Source of the DNA: Craspedostauros australis | Taxonomy: Eukaryota > Bacillariophyta > Bacillariophyceae > Mastogloiales > Achnanthaceae | Reading direction: 5' to 3' | Assembly: GCA_026770025.1 (NCBI GenBank) | Contig: JAMXDE010000062.1 | Span: 124,001 to 188,000 of the forward strand | Length of the DNA: 64,000 nucleotides | Shown here: in pieces, positions 46,501-56,560 of the stretch | Numbering within the stretch: position 1 is the stretch's first letter | How the letters are laid out: every line of letters starts with the position of its first letter | Program-made: the position numbers and the translations under genes | The notes under the pieces: model-generated | What the model was told of the DNA's origin: nothing | Seen by the model: only the letters and a program-made list of their open reading frames with translations | Database searches by the model: none

Positions 46501-46556
46501 AGGACTCTATATCGCAGGATGACGATGATGATGATGACGGCAATGGCGATGCTTAG
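43506..46556 (+). CDS. Class I 3',5'-cyclic nucleotide phosphodiesterase
   Basis: Single exon, 1,016 aa. The catalytic domain (about 450-985) carries the class I signature: HNAVHAADV (H573, H577), TIHDVKHPG (H680, D681, H684), HTDMSKHF and MLHMADISNP (D891), then the substrate-pocket region QSQIGFLQFVVQPAF. These are the two-metal-site residues that hydrolyse cAMP or cGMP to the 5'-nucleotide. The first 430 residues have no GAF, PAS or REC domain; they are Ser/Arg-rich with SHSNSHSNSHSNS-like and KKEKKDKDKKEKKDKK runs. Two low-complexity insertions interrupt the catalytic domain: residues about 595-655 and 805-865. Nucleotide specificity cannot be read from sequence with confidence. Codon use is strongly C-ending, suggesting good expression. 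The start is the first ATG, just after a leader ending CAACC. Confidence 0.92.
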   Translation: MMSRRGAKRASTKRVSASRRTNDPDHESRSSLSEQFTLRPGLRSDNHSSSFDRTPSEAFTSTSMRTGPSHVNRNDHAQTNRQNPTYRSSTGGSNIGASIGASISRSFRAIGRSNTDTHNDEDDDSHSNSHSNSHSNSNSYGYGYDNVHAHGNSNSNSNTAGNIGGSRDRRQQEKKEKKDKDKKEKKDKKQRSKSASGRRSRHRSWHRSKSGSRSRSRQQEVNSSDEKPKRKNTLTKTMALSIAKSSKKIASAVASAAATPLKPRKKKPHPHRQERRFGITKSASALLLGNSQWDEGIQIVESILRTKKKALSKDQVQGLKSVRDLLLLQQGSNNSNNNTAHIPTDLLRQIAIEDGDQDATVSSKTKRQTSQHIATEYGGVTSTSSRETSRRAQRGKSFAASISSFSKQHRTSSLMGIAIAAGDMDDDAALDADAADPRANHAMDINTVNLSLPPIWHDLSSDAKKHLSSLLSWESLRNWTYDVFRIDDLTKGHALLFVSWAIIASPHAQYWMECSVDYEKQQQEQDRALNLSGVDFFSFEGYHFMEQFRIPPITLVAYLSSIENDYQSSNPYHNAVHAADVVQTMHVMLQLTEHSHPANCAASVGADASVDVDVDAPVNPIADASANVETSTTPTTTVDGRSHSFNRTNSANSNKQGAPALLEHVSSIELFSIILAATIHDVKHPGTNNNFQVNARTNVALEYNDLSVLEHMHASHAFVKMLSDADPNTNVNIDRSKNIECNILRNATPDQILTIRKLTIEAVLHTDMSKHFTAVSEIKGMILSAETTARTEMEAIKEEGPSDDENMSDGTVESSTGGSRQILQQNSSINDADEIGDCGEPLPPAHDSPVPRRKNAQQQARQREMVANASLEGLYKQHGWKLLVFMLHMADISNPAKPHPAFVRWADCCLEEFFMQGDQEMERGLAISPLCDRKTTSRSQSQIGFLQFVVQPAFIVLAAAVPVMQIEVLPIVQENLEYWQNLSKEEAKAKDTQGQLKEEDSISQDDDDDDDGNGDA

Positions 46557-47432
46557 GCTTGCGTGGACTCTGCGCCGCAGGAATTGCGTGCGGTAGTTGA
46601 CTACTCTACTCCATGCACTGCATCTACTATGAGAAAGAAGCAGCGACAAAGCAGGCGACGCACAATTTGGGACAACTTTTGAAAACGTGCACGGCCCACT
46701 TCTCTTGTTTGGACTCGAATGTATGGTGGACCAATGCTATTTACGCTACTCTGGCACCACTGCAACATTCCGGCGGACGAAGAGTGCAGGCAGACGCAAT
46801 CCCATTGGCCGACAGAAGCACCGGGACACAGGGGTGGGGGACCTGAAGTGCACGCTGTTCGTACTCTGCGGGTTGTACGCATTGAGTATCATCATAGCGT
46901 GGCATGGCATGGTATCATCACATGGCATGGGGTAGACCTTGTCGAGAGTGCTAGAAACATAATCCAAAATCAAGAGCATAGTCCTGTACAGTACTCTACT
47001 CTATTGGAGGGACATTGAGAGCCCTGGTGCTCTATCGCGGTACCTGTCGTCCACGGTACACGAGAAAGGCCACTACCAGGAGTGTAGAGAAGTTCCTTTC
47101 TCAGCGTGATCGTCTGTCCGTCCTCCGCATGGCGTGAAAACACGCACACATCATCGCAGTGACGTCTGCCGTGTTGAAGACATCAATCAACGCGAGAAAA
47201 CGAACGAACAAAACGAAACTCCACCAACCACCAAACGTACGCAGACATCCGCGTTGCCTCCAATCGCCGATGCCTCTCCGAGAATCAGGCGTCGCCCATC
47301 TATCAGCACACATCAATCAGTCATCACCAATCACCATTGTCTGTATCTGACTGCCAAGCGAAAGCATACCGAGAGAGTTGAAGGACGAGAATCAGCGAAC
47401 ACAACGAATCCAGCAGAATCGTGAACAACAAG
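46557..47432. other. Intergenic region, no gene seen
   Basis: 3' flank of the phosphodiesterase gene and promoter of the shikimate kinase gene. Only short unmatched frames; an imperfect GGCATGG repeat near 46903-46930. Confidence 0.6.
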
Positions 47433-48539
47433 ATGAGCCGATCCACGCTTCCGATGCCTTCCGCAAAAGCATCGGCATCTGCCGTTGCCGTGATGATGCT
47501 GGCCCTGCTGTCCTCGTCGTTGACTTCCGCCTTCCAGCCGCTGCAGCAGACCAAGCCAACCACCCTGCAGACTCGATTCGCAGGTGGCTTCGAATGGGAG
47601 GATCCCACCTCCGAGGTCTACGATCAAGGCGTGGAGAATCCATTCAAGAATCCCGATTTGATGATCAGCAAGGAGACCACTGAGGGAGATGAGGCCATGA
47701 AGATCGATCCAGCGCGTCTGCTCGGTCCTCGCTTGAACGGTGCCAACCTCTACTTCATCGGCATGATGGGATCGGGCAAGACGGCCGTGGGAGATGTCGT
47801 TGCGAGACGTAAGTTGGATGGGCGCAGAATGGATTGGAATAGAGTGCTCTTCTGTGTTCATGCGCAGGTTTTGTTGCATTGGATTGGCTTCCGTTGGTGA
47901 TGCATGGACGTTGTTGATATTGGCACGCACCTTGGCACTCACATTGGCACTCACATTGGCACTCACATTGATAATTACGCCATCGTCGTCTGCACCACCA
48001 CCGCAATAACAACAACAGGCATGGGCAGCTACAACTTTCTGGACACGGACGAGATCATCGAGAAGGCCACCAACATGACCATCCCGGAGATCTTCGACAG
48101 CGAAGGCGAGGAGGGCTTCCGCAACGTCGAATCGCAGATCCTTGCCTCGGTGCACTCCTACGTGCGCTGCGTCGTCAGCACGGGTGGCGGCCTCATCACG
48201 AAGCTCGAGAACTGGGCCAAGCTGCAATCGGGCGTCGTCATCTGGCTGGATCCCACGCCAGAGATCATCTACGAGCGTCTGCAGAACAACGGCGACAACG
48301 ACCGTCCTTTGCTGCAGTGCGACGATCCGTTGCAGAAGCTCAAGGATCTGCTGCAAGAGCGCAAGGACAAGTACAGCCAAGCAGATTTGCGCATCGAGAT
48401 TGATTCCAGCGACATGGACACAGCGGCGGTTGCCGATCAGGTTGTGCGGGAACTCCATGATTTCATCGATGAGAACCCACCGGCCTGGAAGCTCGCCAAG
48501 GCTAAGGCGCAGTCGGAAGGTCTGGATTGGGTGCAATAA
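47433..48539 (+). CDS. Plastid-targeted shikimate kinase
   Basis: Two exons, 47433-47808 and 48019-48539 (phase 1), give 298 aa. Residues 1-37 are a signal peptide ending LTSAFQP, an ASAFAP-type site with the key Phe, followed by a Ser/Thr-containing transit stretch: the bipartite address that takes proteins across the four membranes of a diatom plastid. The kinase domain has the P-loop GMMGSGKT (110-117), DTDEIIE and GFRNVE (shikimate-binding Asp and Arg), STGGGL, and the lid Arg in NDRPLL. It phosphorylates shikimate at the 3-OH with ATP, the fifth step to chorismate and aromatic amino acids. It stands alone rather than fused in an AROM protein. The start is ATG 47433, which gives the shortest intact signal peptide. 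Confidence 0.92.
47919..47970. repeat. 12-base tandem repeat in the shikimate kinase intron
   Basis: About four copies of TTGGCACTCACA; the first copy has one change (CACGCACC). Lies in the middle of the 210-base intron. A minisatellite; no role shown. Confidence 0.85.
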
Positions 48540-49508
48540 ATGCGTTGCTGCAAGCGCACATGCATGCGTGTGTGGGCTTCGATGGTATTGCAACTGGTGC
48601 TGGGGCTGGTGCGATGGATGTACTTGATGCAACTCAGTGTGGATGAAGATGGAACAGGATTGAATGGAAGAAGTTGGAAGAGCAACAGAACGGGTTGAGT
48701 CAGTCTGCAAATACATCAAGACAAGAGACAGCATTTGTTGATACTCCATGGCATGTGTTTCATGGTGACGAGGTTTGTGGAGGACGCATGCAAGCACTAC
48801 GAGAAAACTTGGAAACACCAACGAAGACGAAGCGTGCAATTACAGATGAGAAAGCAAAGGCATCCACTCTTGACGTTACGCCAGACTCTAGAGCAATGCA
48901 TTACCATGACAGGCAACTCATGAGAGCGCGCGCTACAGATTCTATTGCTCCATCTCTTGCAGACTGTTCAGTGTAATGACCTTGCACTTCATTGTGCTGT
49001 CGTGTCATTCACGATCCCTCATCCGTGTGGAATGATGTCATTATGTGGGATCTTTGGCATGGCATAATTCATTACCCCCGTGATGTTGCCTTAACGTTGG
49101 TGGTATGCTTTCCCAATCGCACACAGCAATAGAAGTCTCTTGATACCATACTACTACACTCTTTCATTCCATTCCATTCCATTTGACCCAATTCACTTCG
49201 ACTTGCTTCGTCTGTTCTGTGCAACTGGACATGCTGCCTTTACATCCATCATGCAGTGGCGCTCTCTGCCACCGTGACCAGGTTGGTTCATCTTCCATCC
49301 TGTCAAGGGCATGTCAACTCATTGGGGCTCCTCTGGCAATTCCTGCAAGTCAGACGGTCTCAATCTGCCATTCTTCTCGAGAGATTGTCCATCCAATCCA
49401 CACAGCACTTGACGAAGATGCTTTGGCTGCCACTGAGGAGTTGTCTTCAGACTTCTTTGTTGGTTCACGACACTGCATATCAGGACAACGCGCTGAACCG
49501 ACTCCGAC
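48540..49508. other. Convergent 3' flanks of the shikimate kinase and SVIP-like genes
   Basis: No gene seen. A CATTCCATTCCATTCCATTT pentamer run occurs at 49165-49184. Plus frames at 49183-49747 overlap the SVIP-like exon in antisense and have no domain. Confidence 0.6.
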
Positions 49509-50083
49509 CTATCCCATCTGCCAGGTCATGGTCGGCTTGGAGTTGGGACCCACCAGCGGAGCGTTGGGATCCGTCTTTTTCTTCTTGGGTTTCGTCGACA
49601 GTCCCTGCTTCTTCATCCGAGCCTCCGCGGCCGCCACGCGTTCGTTGCGCAGCTGATCCCGATCGTCACCAGTCAACGATGGATCGACCTTGGGTTTCGG
49701 AATATCATTGTTGGCTGTGGTTGCGGCGGCCTTGTTGTTGTGGATGAGAGGCGAGTTCTGCTCATGGACTGTGCCTAATCGATGTCCCTGTGCTCATTCA
49801 AAGGGGCGCAGGATTGTATCACGTTGCGTTGCGTGACGTCGCATTGTATTGACGTATGAAATGCATGGAACAAAGGGATGGGCCGAACGATGGACCGAGT
49901 GCCAGGCAGAGGTGAGAATGAGAGAGCATGGCAGGGGAGAAGATATCATCCTCTCCCCTCAAACAGTGCCACACCGAACCTTCTGAGTATGCTCACCTCA
50001 CCCTGGAATGCCTTGTTGGACGACCTCGCAGGACGTGTGCCCGATGCAGCAACTGCGTCGTCCTTGCCACAGCAGTTCCCCAT
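49509..50083 (-). CDS. Small myristoylated SVIP-like protein (VCP/p97-interacting), 111 aa
   Basis: Exon 1 (50083-49997, 29 codons) and exon 2 (49757-49509, 82 codons plus stop) join in phase 0 over a GTGAGC...CAG intron of 239 bases. The N-terminus MGNCCGKDD is a textbook N-myristoylation and palmitoylation signal. SSNKAFQGE precedes the junction, followed by a helix DDRDQLRNERVAAAEARMKK, a Lys-rich run, and a C-terminus PTMTWQMG. Small VCP/p97-interacting protein has the same plan: a lipidated Gly-Cys N-terminus, an Arg/Ala helix that binds p97, and a Trp near the end (LRWTVS). If right, it would tether or inhibit p97 in ER-associated degradation. The exons are too short to stand out as ORFs. 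The match is by layout and motif, so the name is tentative; the gene itself is well supported. Confidence 0.75.
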
Positions 50084-50609
50084 TCTTCCGCTGCGCTCTC
50101 CTCCGCTGTCCTGGGATGCAAGATGAGAGGAAATACAATGGTGGACTGAGGTGATGCCGAAGTCTTGTTGACTTCCTCTTCTGCGTTTTGTGCGTTGGTT
50201 GGCTTCACCACATCACAACGCTTGCGGAAGCGTTCCCACGATTGCAAACGATCATCGCCAACGTCATGCGAACCGTTGGCAAAGAACACATCACATCACA
50301 GTCTATGAGAAATAAATGTAGAATGGAGCAGTTTAGCCGCGGGTATTCCTATCGGACGCATCGTCCGGTCCTGTCCCCGAGCTCCTCATGCGGAGACTGG
50401 TATGCCAATCGAGAAGAGACCAATACTACTTTAGAGAATACCCACTTCCTCAAATTACTCGTAGCCAATAACGCAAGATCCTTTGTACACACTGGACACG
50501 TGCATGTACATGAACATGTAAATTGGAGTAAGCGTGCATACTGGTAAGCGCAGTCTCCATCAGTTGTTTGGACAAAAGTCGTACATTCACATGCCGCACA
50601 ACACCCACT
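50084..50609. other. Intergenic region, no gene seen
   Basis: Promoter of the SVIP-like gene and 3' flank of the helicase gene. Nothing distinctive beyond short frames. Confidence 0.6.
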
Positions 50610-52906
50610 TCACTCTCCGTCGCTGTAGTCGAATGTGATCTTCGTGGCCTTCTTCATGGGCCCACCGCCGCGCGGTCCGAAGTTGCCGTACAGCTTGTGC
50701 TCCTTCTTCTTGATGGTGCTGCCGAACTTCATGAGGTCCTCCGGCACGTCCTGCCCAGCCTGCTTCATCACCTGCTGCAACTCCCCAGCGTGCGACTTGT
50801 CCGTCGGCTGGAAGAAGGTGTAGCTGATCCCCGTCTTGCCGGCGCGTCCCGTGCGGCCGATGCGATGCACGTAATCCTCGATGGTCAAGGGGAAGGTAAA
50901 GTTGATCACGACCTCGACGTTGGGGATGTCGAGACCGCGCGCCGCGACGTCGGTGGCCACGAGCAGCGGGCACTTGCCGGACTTGAAGTCGGCCAGGGCG
51001 GCCGTGCGGCTGTGCTGGTTCTTGTTGCCGTGGATGGAGCAGACGTCGAAGCCATCGCGCTTCAGGGAGTGCTCCAGGCGCTCGGCCTCCTTCTTGTACA
51101 GGGCGAAGATGAGGATGCGTTGGTCCTCCACGCTCTTCTTGGTCTTCTTCTGATGCTGTCGCAGCAGGACGCGAAGCCGCTGTTCGCGGGCGCGGTCCTC
51201 CAGGACCTCGATGCGCTGCTCGACGCGCTTGTTGGCCGACAGGGAATCGTCGATCTCGTTCTCGCCGTTGCTGCCCACGATGGCCTCAAACCCGACGTAG
51301 ACACGGATAGGATTGATCATGTACTCCATGGCGATGTTCTGGATCACGGCGGGCCACGTCGCGGAGAACATGGCGGTCTGGCGTCCATCGTCCTTCGATT
51401 TGCAGTTCGAAATGATGAACCTCACATCTTGCTCGAATCCCATGTCCTGTACGAGTTCAACGGTGACAGGATCGCGTGTTGTCAAATCGCAAAAAGCATA
51501 TTAGTGTGAGAGTGCGAACGAAAGAAAGAGAATGAGATGAAAGTACACAGTAGAATAGTCGGCAGCATCCCGCACACATGCTCCTTGGGCATGCATACTC
51601 ACTCGTAAAGAGGCAGAGCTTCACCGACGAACACGAGCAGATCCATCCATCAGATGAAACGAAATCGCCATAGCACCAGCCATCACGCACCCCCAATAAC
51701 AACAACAGCAGCAGCAGCAATAGCAACAGCAGAAACAAGTTAAGCACTCACCAACATTCGATCGGCCTCATCGAGCACGAGATGCTGAATTTCCCTCAGA
51801 TCGCACGAACCGTCGTTGATGAGATCCTTGATGCGCCCAGGCGTGGCCACGACGCAATCGACGTTCTTCTTTTTGAGGTCCGCCACCTGCGTGTGCTTCG
51901 GCACGCCACCGTAGAGGACGACCGATCGCAGCCCCACGGCCGCACCGAACTCCTCCAGCACGTCCTGCGACTGCATCGCCAATTCACGCGTGGGGGACAG
52001 CACGAGCATGCGGGGCAGACGGCGCTGTTTGCTGGGCGTGCTTGCCATTGAGGAAAGGGCCGGGATGGAGAACGCCAGCGTCTTGCCGGATCCCGTTTCG
52101 GCGATACCGACGAGGTCCTGCAGCTTGTTGACGGCGTTCGTCTTGGACGATTCCTTGGCCATGAGGATGGGCCAGGACTGCGCCTGGATGGGGGACGGCG
52201 TTGTGAATTTGTTCTGCACCGTGCATTGGCGGATGAGGTTGGCATGCAGCAGCTCCAGGCAACGCCCGTCCTCGAAGGTTTGGAAGGGATGGTAGATGGC
52301 ATTGGCATCGATGGCCTTGGTCAATTTCGATTCCACCTCCTTGGCGTTGTCATCGCCGAGGCGAGTTGCCTTGAGGACGATGCGATTCTCCTTGCGCCAG
52401 CCATCGACACCCGATGCAGGAGCAGCATCCGCCTTGCGTGCCTTCTTTGAGGGGCTGTCTCTATCCTTGCCATCCCTGCTCTTTTTCTTCTGTTTCTTTT
52501 CCTTCTTTGGCTTCTTCTCCTCCTTGCCGTTTCCGTTGCCGTTGTCATTCTCATCCTCATCACTGATCATGTGCTTCTCACTCTGCTCCGTTGGTCTGGG
52601 ACGTTTGTTGTCGGAACTGCCTTCTCCAGAATCCTCCTTGTCATTGGCGTCGCCATCACCAGCCGCAAGTGCGACGTACTTGCCGGAGATCGTGAACTTA
52701 TCGCTCTTCTTCTGGATCCACGCCTTGACCTGCTTGTGCGTGATCTCCGCATCCTTGGCATCACCGTCCTCCTTGCCGCAGAGACGATCGACAACGAGCT
52801 TGGACAGCTCCTTGAGCTTGATCTTTCCGCCACCGGCTCCCTTCTTCAGGTGCTTTCTGGCGACCTTGATGGCCTTCTTCTCCAACGATGCCTCCTTCGC
52901 CTTCAT
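50610..52906 (-). CDS. DEAD-box RNA helicase, DBP3-like
   Basis: Exons 52906-51752 (385 codons) and 51446-50610 join in phase 0 to give 663 aa. The first 165 residues are a Lys-rich, acidic leader (KKPKKEKKQKKK), including an N-terminal helical unit. The core has the Q-motif region TTPSPIQAQSWP, Walker A AETGSGKT (269-276), PTRELA, YGGVPK, TPGR, DEAD at 379-382, MFSATWP, and in exon 2 VATDVAARGLDI and HRIGRTGRAGKTG. This is an ATP-dependent RNA helicase. The basic leader plus YGGVPK and the KITFDYSDGE-type end fit the nucleolar Dbp3/DDX group that acts in 60S ribosome assembly. The family is certain; the subfamily is likely. A 305-base intron splits the gene right after DEADRML. Confidence 0.9.
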
Positions 52907-53444
52907 GATTGCTTCTGTTTGTAGGTATTGTGGTATGTGACGTTGATCTTGGTCTTGACCTTGACCTTAATGTCCAATGGAACAAATACAAACGCAAGGA
53001 GAGCAAGCTGAGAATGGATGACGAGATGTTTGTGCGTGCGTTGGCTCTCTTTTGTGCGAAACAAAGAAAAAGAAGAAGATCTGCCGTTCTTTTGCGCTAC
53101 TGCCGAACAAAGACGAATCGAGCGATCGAAAAAGTGAGAGAATCGAAAATTGGTGGTTGGCGTGTGCTGGTGTCGACCAATCAAATCCTTTGATCTCATT
53201 CCGTTGAGTCCAGCGTGTGAATCACATGCTAGCAAGATAGGTCTCTAGAGAGAAAGCCAGAGAGATCGAGAGCGAGAGAGACCGGGAGAAACGAGATGTG
53301 TGAATTCAATGAAGATGGACGGCCACTATCCCACGCAACATGCTTGAAAGAAGAAACAATTGTATAGAGTAGAGTAGCTTCATTTTATGGTATGTACATG
53401 TGCGAGTGATTGCGCTGGGAATCACTAGTTTGCCGTAATCGACT
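52907..53444. other. Intergenic region, no gene seen
   Basis: Promoter of the helicase gene and 3' flank of the GPCR gene. Contains an AGAGAGAAAGCCAGAGAGAT-type purine run near 53247-53290. Confidence 0.6.
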
Positions 53445-54770
53445 CTATGTGAATTCCTTGCTACCACTTCTGCTTGAGCGTCCCGCATTCCTGATCGTAC
53501 GCGCTTGATGCTGCCCATCACCGCTCGTCCCGTGAGCGCTCGGTATCTGCGGCACATCATCGGCGGATGATGATTCCTTCTCGGATGGCGTGAACAGCCG
53601 ATCGTACCGAAAGATCGACACGTACAGTGCCTGCCGGTAGGAGTACGACGGATACTTCCTCTGGACGATCAGCACGCGCGGTCGCATGAAGACGAACAGG
53701 TTCCCCAGCCCTTGCAACGGCCATGTCAGCATGAAGAGCCATGAGAGCCAGAAGTTCTGAGGGATTCCCACGGACTCGAGAAAGAAGGCGGGGAAGCCAA
53801 AGATGTGGGTGACGAAGTAGATGGCAAAGTACCAGTACGCCTGCTGCGCCACCTCCGTGACTTTGCGCTCCAGTCCGAGGCTGGACTGGTCGGAGACGTC
53901 GCTGGGGTCGACGGCTTCAGGTTCACCGTCGCTTCCGTCCGTCTCCATGGACATGTCGTCATCGAGGATGGAGCTGTCATCCGTGTTGTGATTCGTCTTC
54001 GTCGTCACGATGCTGTCCCTGGTGTTGCCGGCCTTGCCGTTCTGCTTTTGCTCGATGGCAGGGATCGTTTTCAGACTGCCAACGACGGTGGCCACTTCCT
54101 GCTTGATCCTCCACATGCAGTAGGCCACGACCACCAGCAGGATGAATGTCGGCAAACCGGTGACCAACCAGCCGAAGATGTAGCCATTCTCACCGCGGAT
54201 GCATTCGATATCCTCCTCGTGCAGGCAGTCCGGTGGGTACGGTCCGGACCAGCATCCGAAACCTGCGAAGTTGGCCACCTCCATCGCAACTCCGATCAGC
54301 CCCGTGCTGCATGGGAAGAATATCGCCAGCAGGTGCCATCCCAGCTCCCAGCCGCTGAAGTAGTACTCATCGTCCGTCACGCCGTAGCACACGGACCTGT
54401 AGAAGAAATGGGACAGTGCTGCATTGTAGATCGTCGCCGTTAACGCCAATGCGATTGCAAATCCCTGGACGGAGCATGTCGTGTCGTTGCCCATGGCACC
54501 CCAGACATTGGGTGTGCCTTCGGGGATGGGGAGACTCCAGAACATGTACGTGATGGAAATGACGATATCTGAGATGCAGAGACCCAGCAGGAAGCGGTAC
54601 TTGACCCGCTTGAACTTGCGGTTGAGATCGGAGAAGATGAGCCAGAGGATGATCGAAGAACCCACCAGGGAGAGGAAACCCGTGATGCCCGATGATAGAA
54701 CGAGAGCGATCTGCTGCCATTCCGGGAATTCCGGATGCGGGCTCTCGTGCCAATATTGTGCGGTGCTCAT
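53445..54770 (-). CDS. Seven-transmembrane receptor, cAMP receptor-like (class E GPCR type)
   Basis: Single exon, 441 aa from ATG 54770. Seven hydrophobic spans are clear, including IALVLSSGITGFLSLVGSSI (1), LLGLCISDIVISITYMFW (2), FAIALALTATIYNAALSHFF (3), LLAIFFPCSTGLIGVAM (4), FGWLVTGLPTFILLVVVAY (5), YWYFAIYFVTHIFGFPAFFL (6) and LSWLFMLTWPLQGLGNLFVF (7). The first span region, R.KYRFLLGLCISD, the Cys before span 3 and the WP..GL..F.VF.RPR end of span 7 match Dictyostelium cAR/GCR-type receptors. Loop 3 is long and acidic/Ser-rich; the tail is Ser-rich with likely phosphorylation sites. The ligand is unknown; cAMP is only one possibility. The frame is open upstream to 54983, but ATG 54770 gives the usual short extracellular N-terminus. 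Confidence 0.85.
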   Translation of the reverse strand: MSTAQYWHESPHPEFPEWQQIALVLSSGITGFLSLVGSSIILWLIFSDLNRKFKRVKYRFLLGLCISDIVISITYMFWSLPIPEGTPNVWGAMGNDTTCSVQGFAIALALTATIYNAALSHFFYRSVCYGVTDDEYYFSGWELGWHLLAIFFPCSTGLIGVAMEVANFAGFGCWSGPYPPDCLHEEDIECIRGENGYIFGWLVTGLPTFILLVVVAYCMWRIKQEVATVVGSLKTIPAIEQKQNGKAGNTRDSIVTTKTNHNTDDSSILDDDMSMETDGSDGEPEAVDPSDVSDQSSLGLERKVTEVAQQAYWYFAIYFVTHIFGFPAFFLESVGIPQNFWLSWLFMLTWPLQGLGNLFVFMRPRVLIVQRKYPSYSYRQALYVSIFRYDRLFTPSEKESSSADDVPQIPSAHGTSGDGQHQARTIRNAGRSSRSGSKEFT

Positions 54771-56560
54771 CTTGGCGATAGCGGGTGTGTCGGATCGGAG
54801 GCGTGTGTGTGATGGTTGTGCGTGAGGTGCTGCGTTGGTGGGTGTGGTATGGGGGACTCTTCCTTGCGGTGTCGGACGCACAAGTACTCGCACGAGTGCT
54901 GCGATATAAAATAGAACAGTATGAGCCTTTTGATCGGAGTGTGAGACTGTTGCCTTTCTTCTTGGATTGATCACTATTTGCACTGGAACTGCAAGAGTAT
55001 GACTATGAGTATGGAGAGTGTAAAGTACGGAGTGTAAAGCACGAGAGAGTTACGGATGCACATCGAAGCCTCACTTGTGTGTACAACTGATTACGTCCGT
55101 GTGGCAACTACTAGAATTGCGAGTGGATCGGATGTTGTGATGCTCAGAGGATGGACGAATAATGTGGCGCTTCCTGTTTTCTTTCGTGCCAACTGCCAAA
55201 ACATCTTCATAGAATCCCAAGACGGACCGAAAGGCCAATGGATCACTGTGTGCCGATGCGCCAATGCGCCAATGACGATGATGGGAACGATAGTGGGGAC
55301 GAGTCATTAGTCATAATGATCGTGGTGGCGATAACGGAAGACTCAAAGGGAGCGAAATTGGTCGCGTCATTGACTATTTATTATGCATAGTCGTACCTGT
55401 TCGTACGTTCCGCGAGAAAATGATGGACCCAATGTTCGAACTTCCCAAGAGCACCAAACTACGACCTATTAGGGAGTCACATGTCTGCATCAACCAAAGA
55501 TGTGCGCTTAGCGCCGGTATCATCCCGACCCACCGACTTTCCTGACCTTGTGCTGGGATGCAGTGGCATGCAAACTCGCGACGCGAATGGCCCAGTTTCC
55601 TTCGCCACGCGCATCGGTCGTTGCAATGTCGCATGATTGCATTCAATTGTTCCCGACTCATTTGATGAACAATAAGTCCTTCTCTACGGCAAAGTACCCA
55701 TGCGCGTGCTCCACCAATATCTCTTCGTCTCGCAGTGGACAGTTCCATTATATCCATCAGAATCTCCAACAATGCAATCGCTTCGACATCCTGTTCCGAC
55801 CTGCCGTGAGAAGAACAGCCTGAACGAAGACAACCAAAGCGATTTCAACTTTCCTGGCATCAATGTTGGCTCATCGCCTCAAACGCGAATGAAAGAGGCT
55901 GAGATAAGGTCGACACTGACATCCTGATCCCTCCCCCGCGCCTCGGCGTAATCTCCATCCACAAAGGTCCTCCACAAAGCTGGACAAACAACTACACTTT
56001 GGTCCATCCAAGTAGGACACTCTTTGTCGTCTGTTTGGTATGTCTGTTTGATAGCAACATGTCCATGTCTGTTTGCTGATCGAAATGACTGTCTGTATCC
56101 ATGCAGCGGCAACGCCATACACATACATAGCTCGTGCATACACATACATAGCTCGTGGCACACATATCGACAACAGCTAAAAAACTAATCATGTACCTAT
56201 TCATTTCGGATTCTGTGTTCGTTTCGATCCACACAAAGCGAACCGAACTTCTCTTTTTTTGTCCTCCATTGACATTCTTTGTCCAACACTTCATCATGTT
56301 CTCATTCTTGTGTGACATGTCGATTCTCGTCCGCGATTTCGCCGTTGGTGGTGTGGCTGTTCCTGTGGTTGAAAATGTTGCAGAGTGGTGGTGTGATGGT
56401 GATGGTGATTGGCACTTGTGCCGTTCCCGTTGTTGTTGTTGTTGTTTTTCTTCTTTCCTTCACAGGGTGATGTGTTGAAGTTGCGAACGAAACAACAGGT
56501 CACATCCAATCACCACCACAACGACCACAAGGCCACCGCCTTCGACCAATATAGCGACCA
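54771..56560. other. Intergenic region, no gene supported
   Basis: GPCR promoter on the left, 3' flank of the oxidoreductase gene on the right. Short frames around 55374-56173 lack domains. Two tandem copies of a 21-base unit containing CATACATAGCTCGTG lie at about 56115-56157. Confidence 0.55.
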
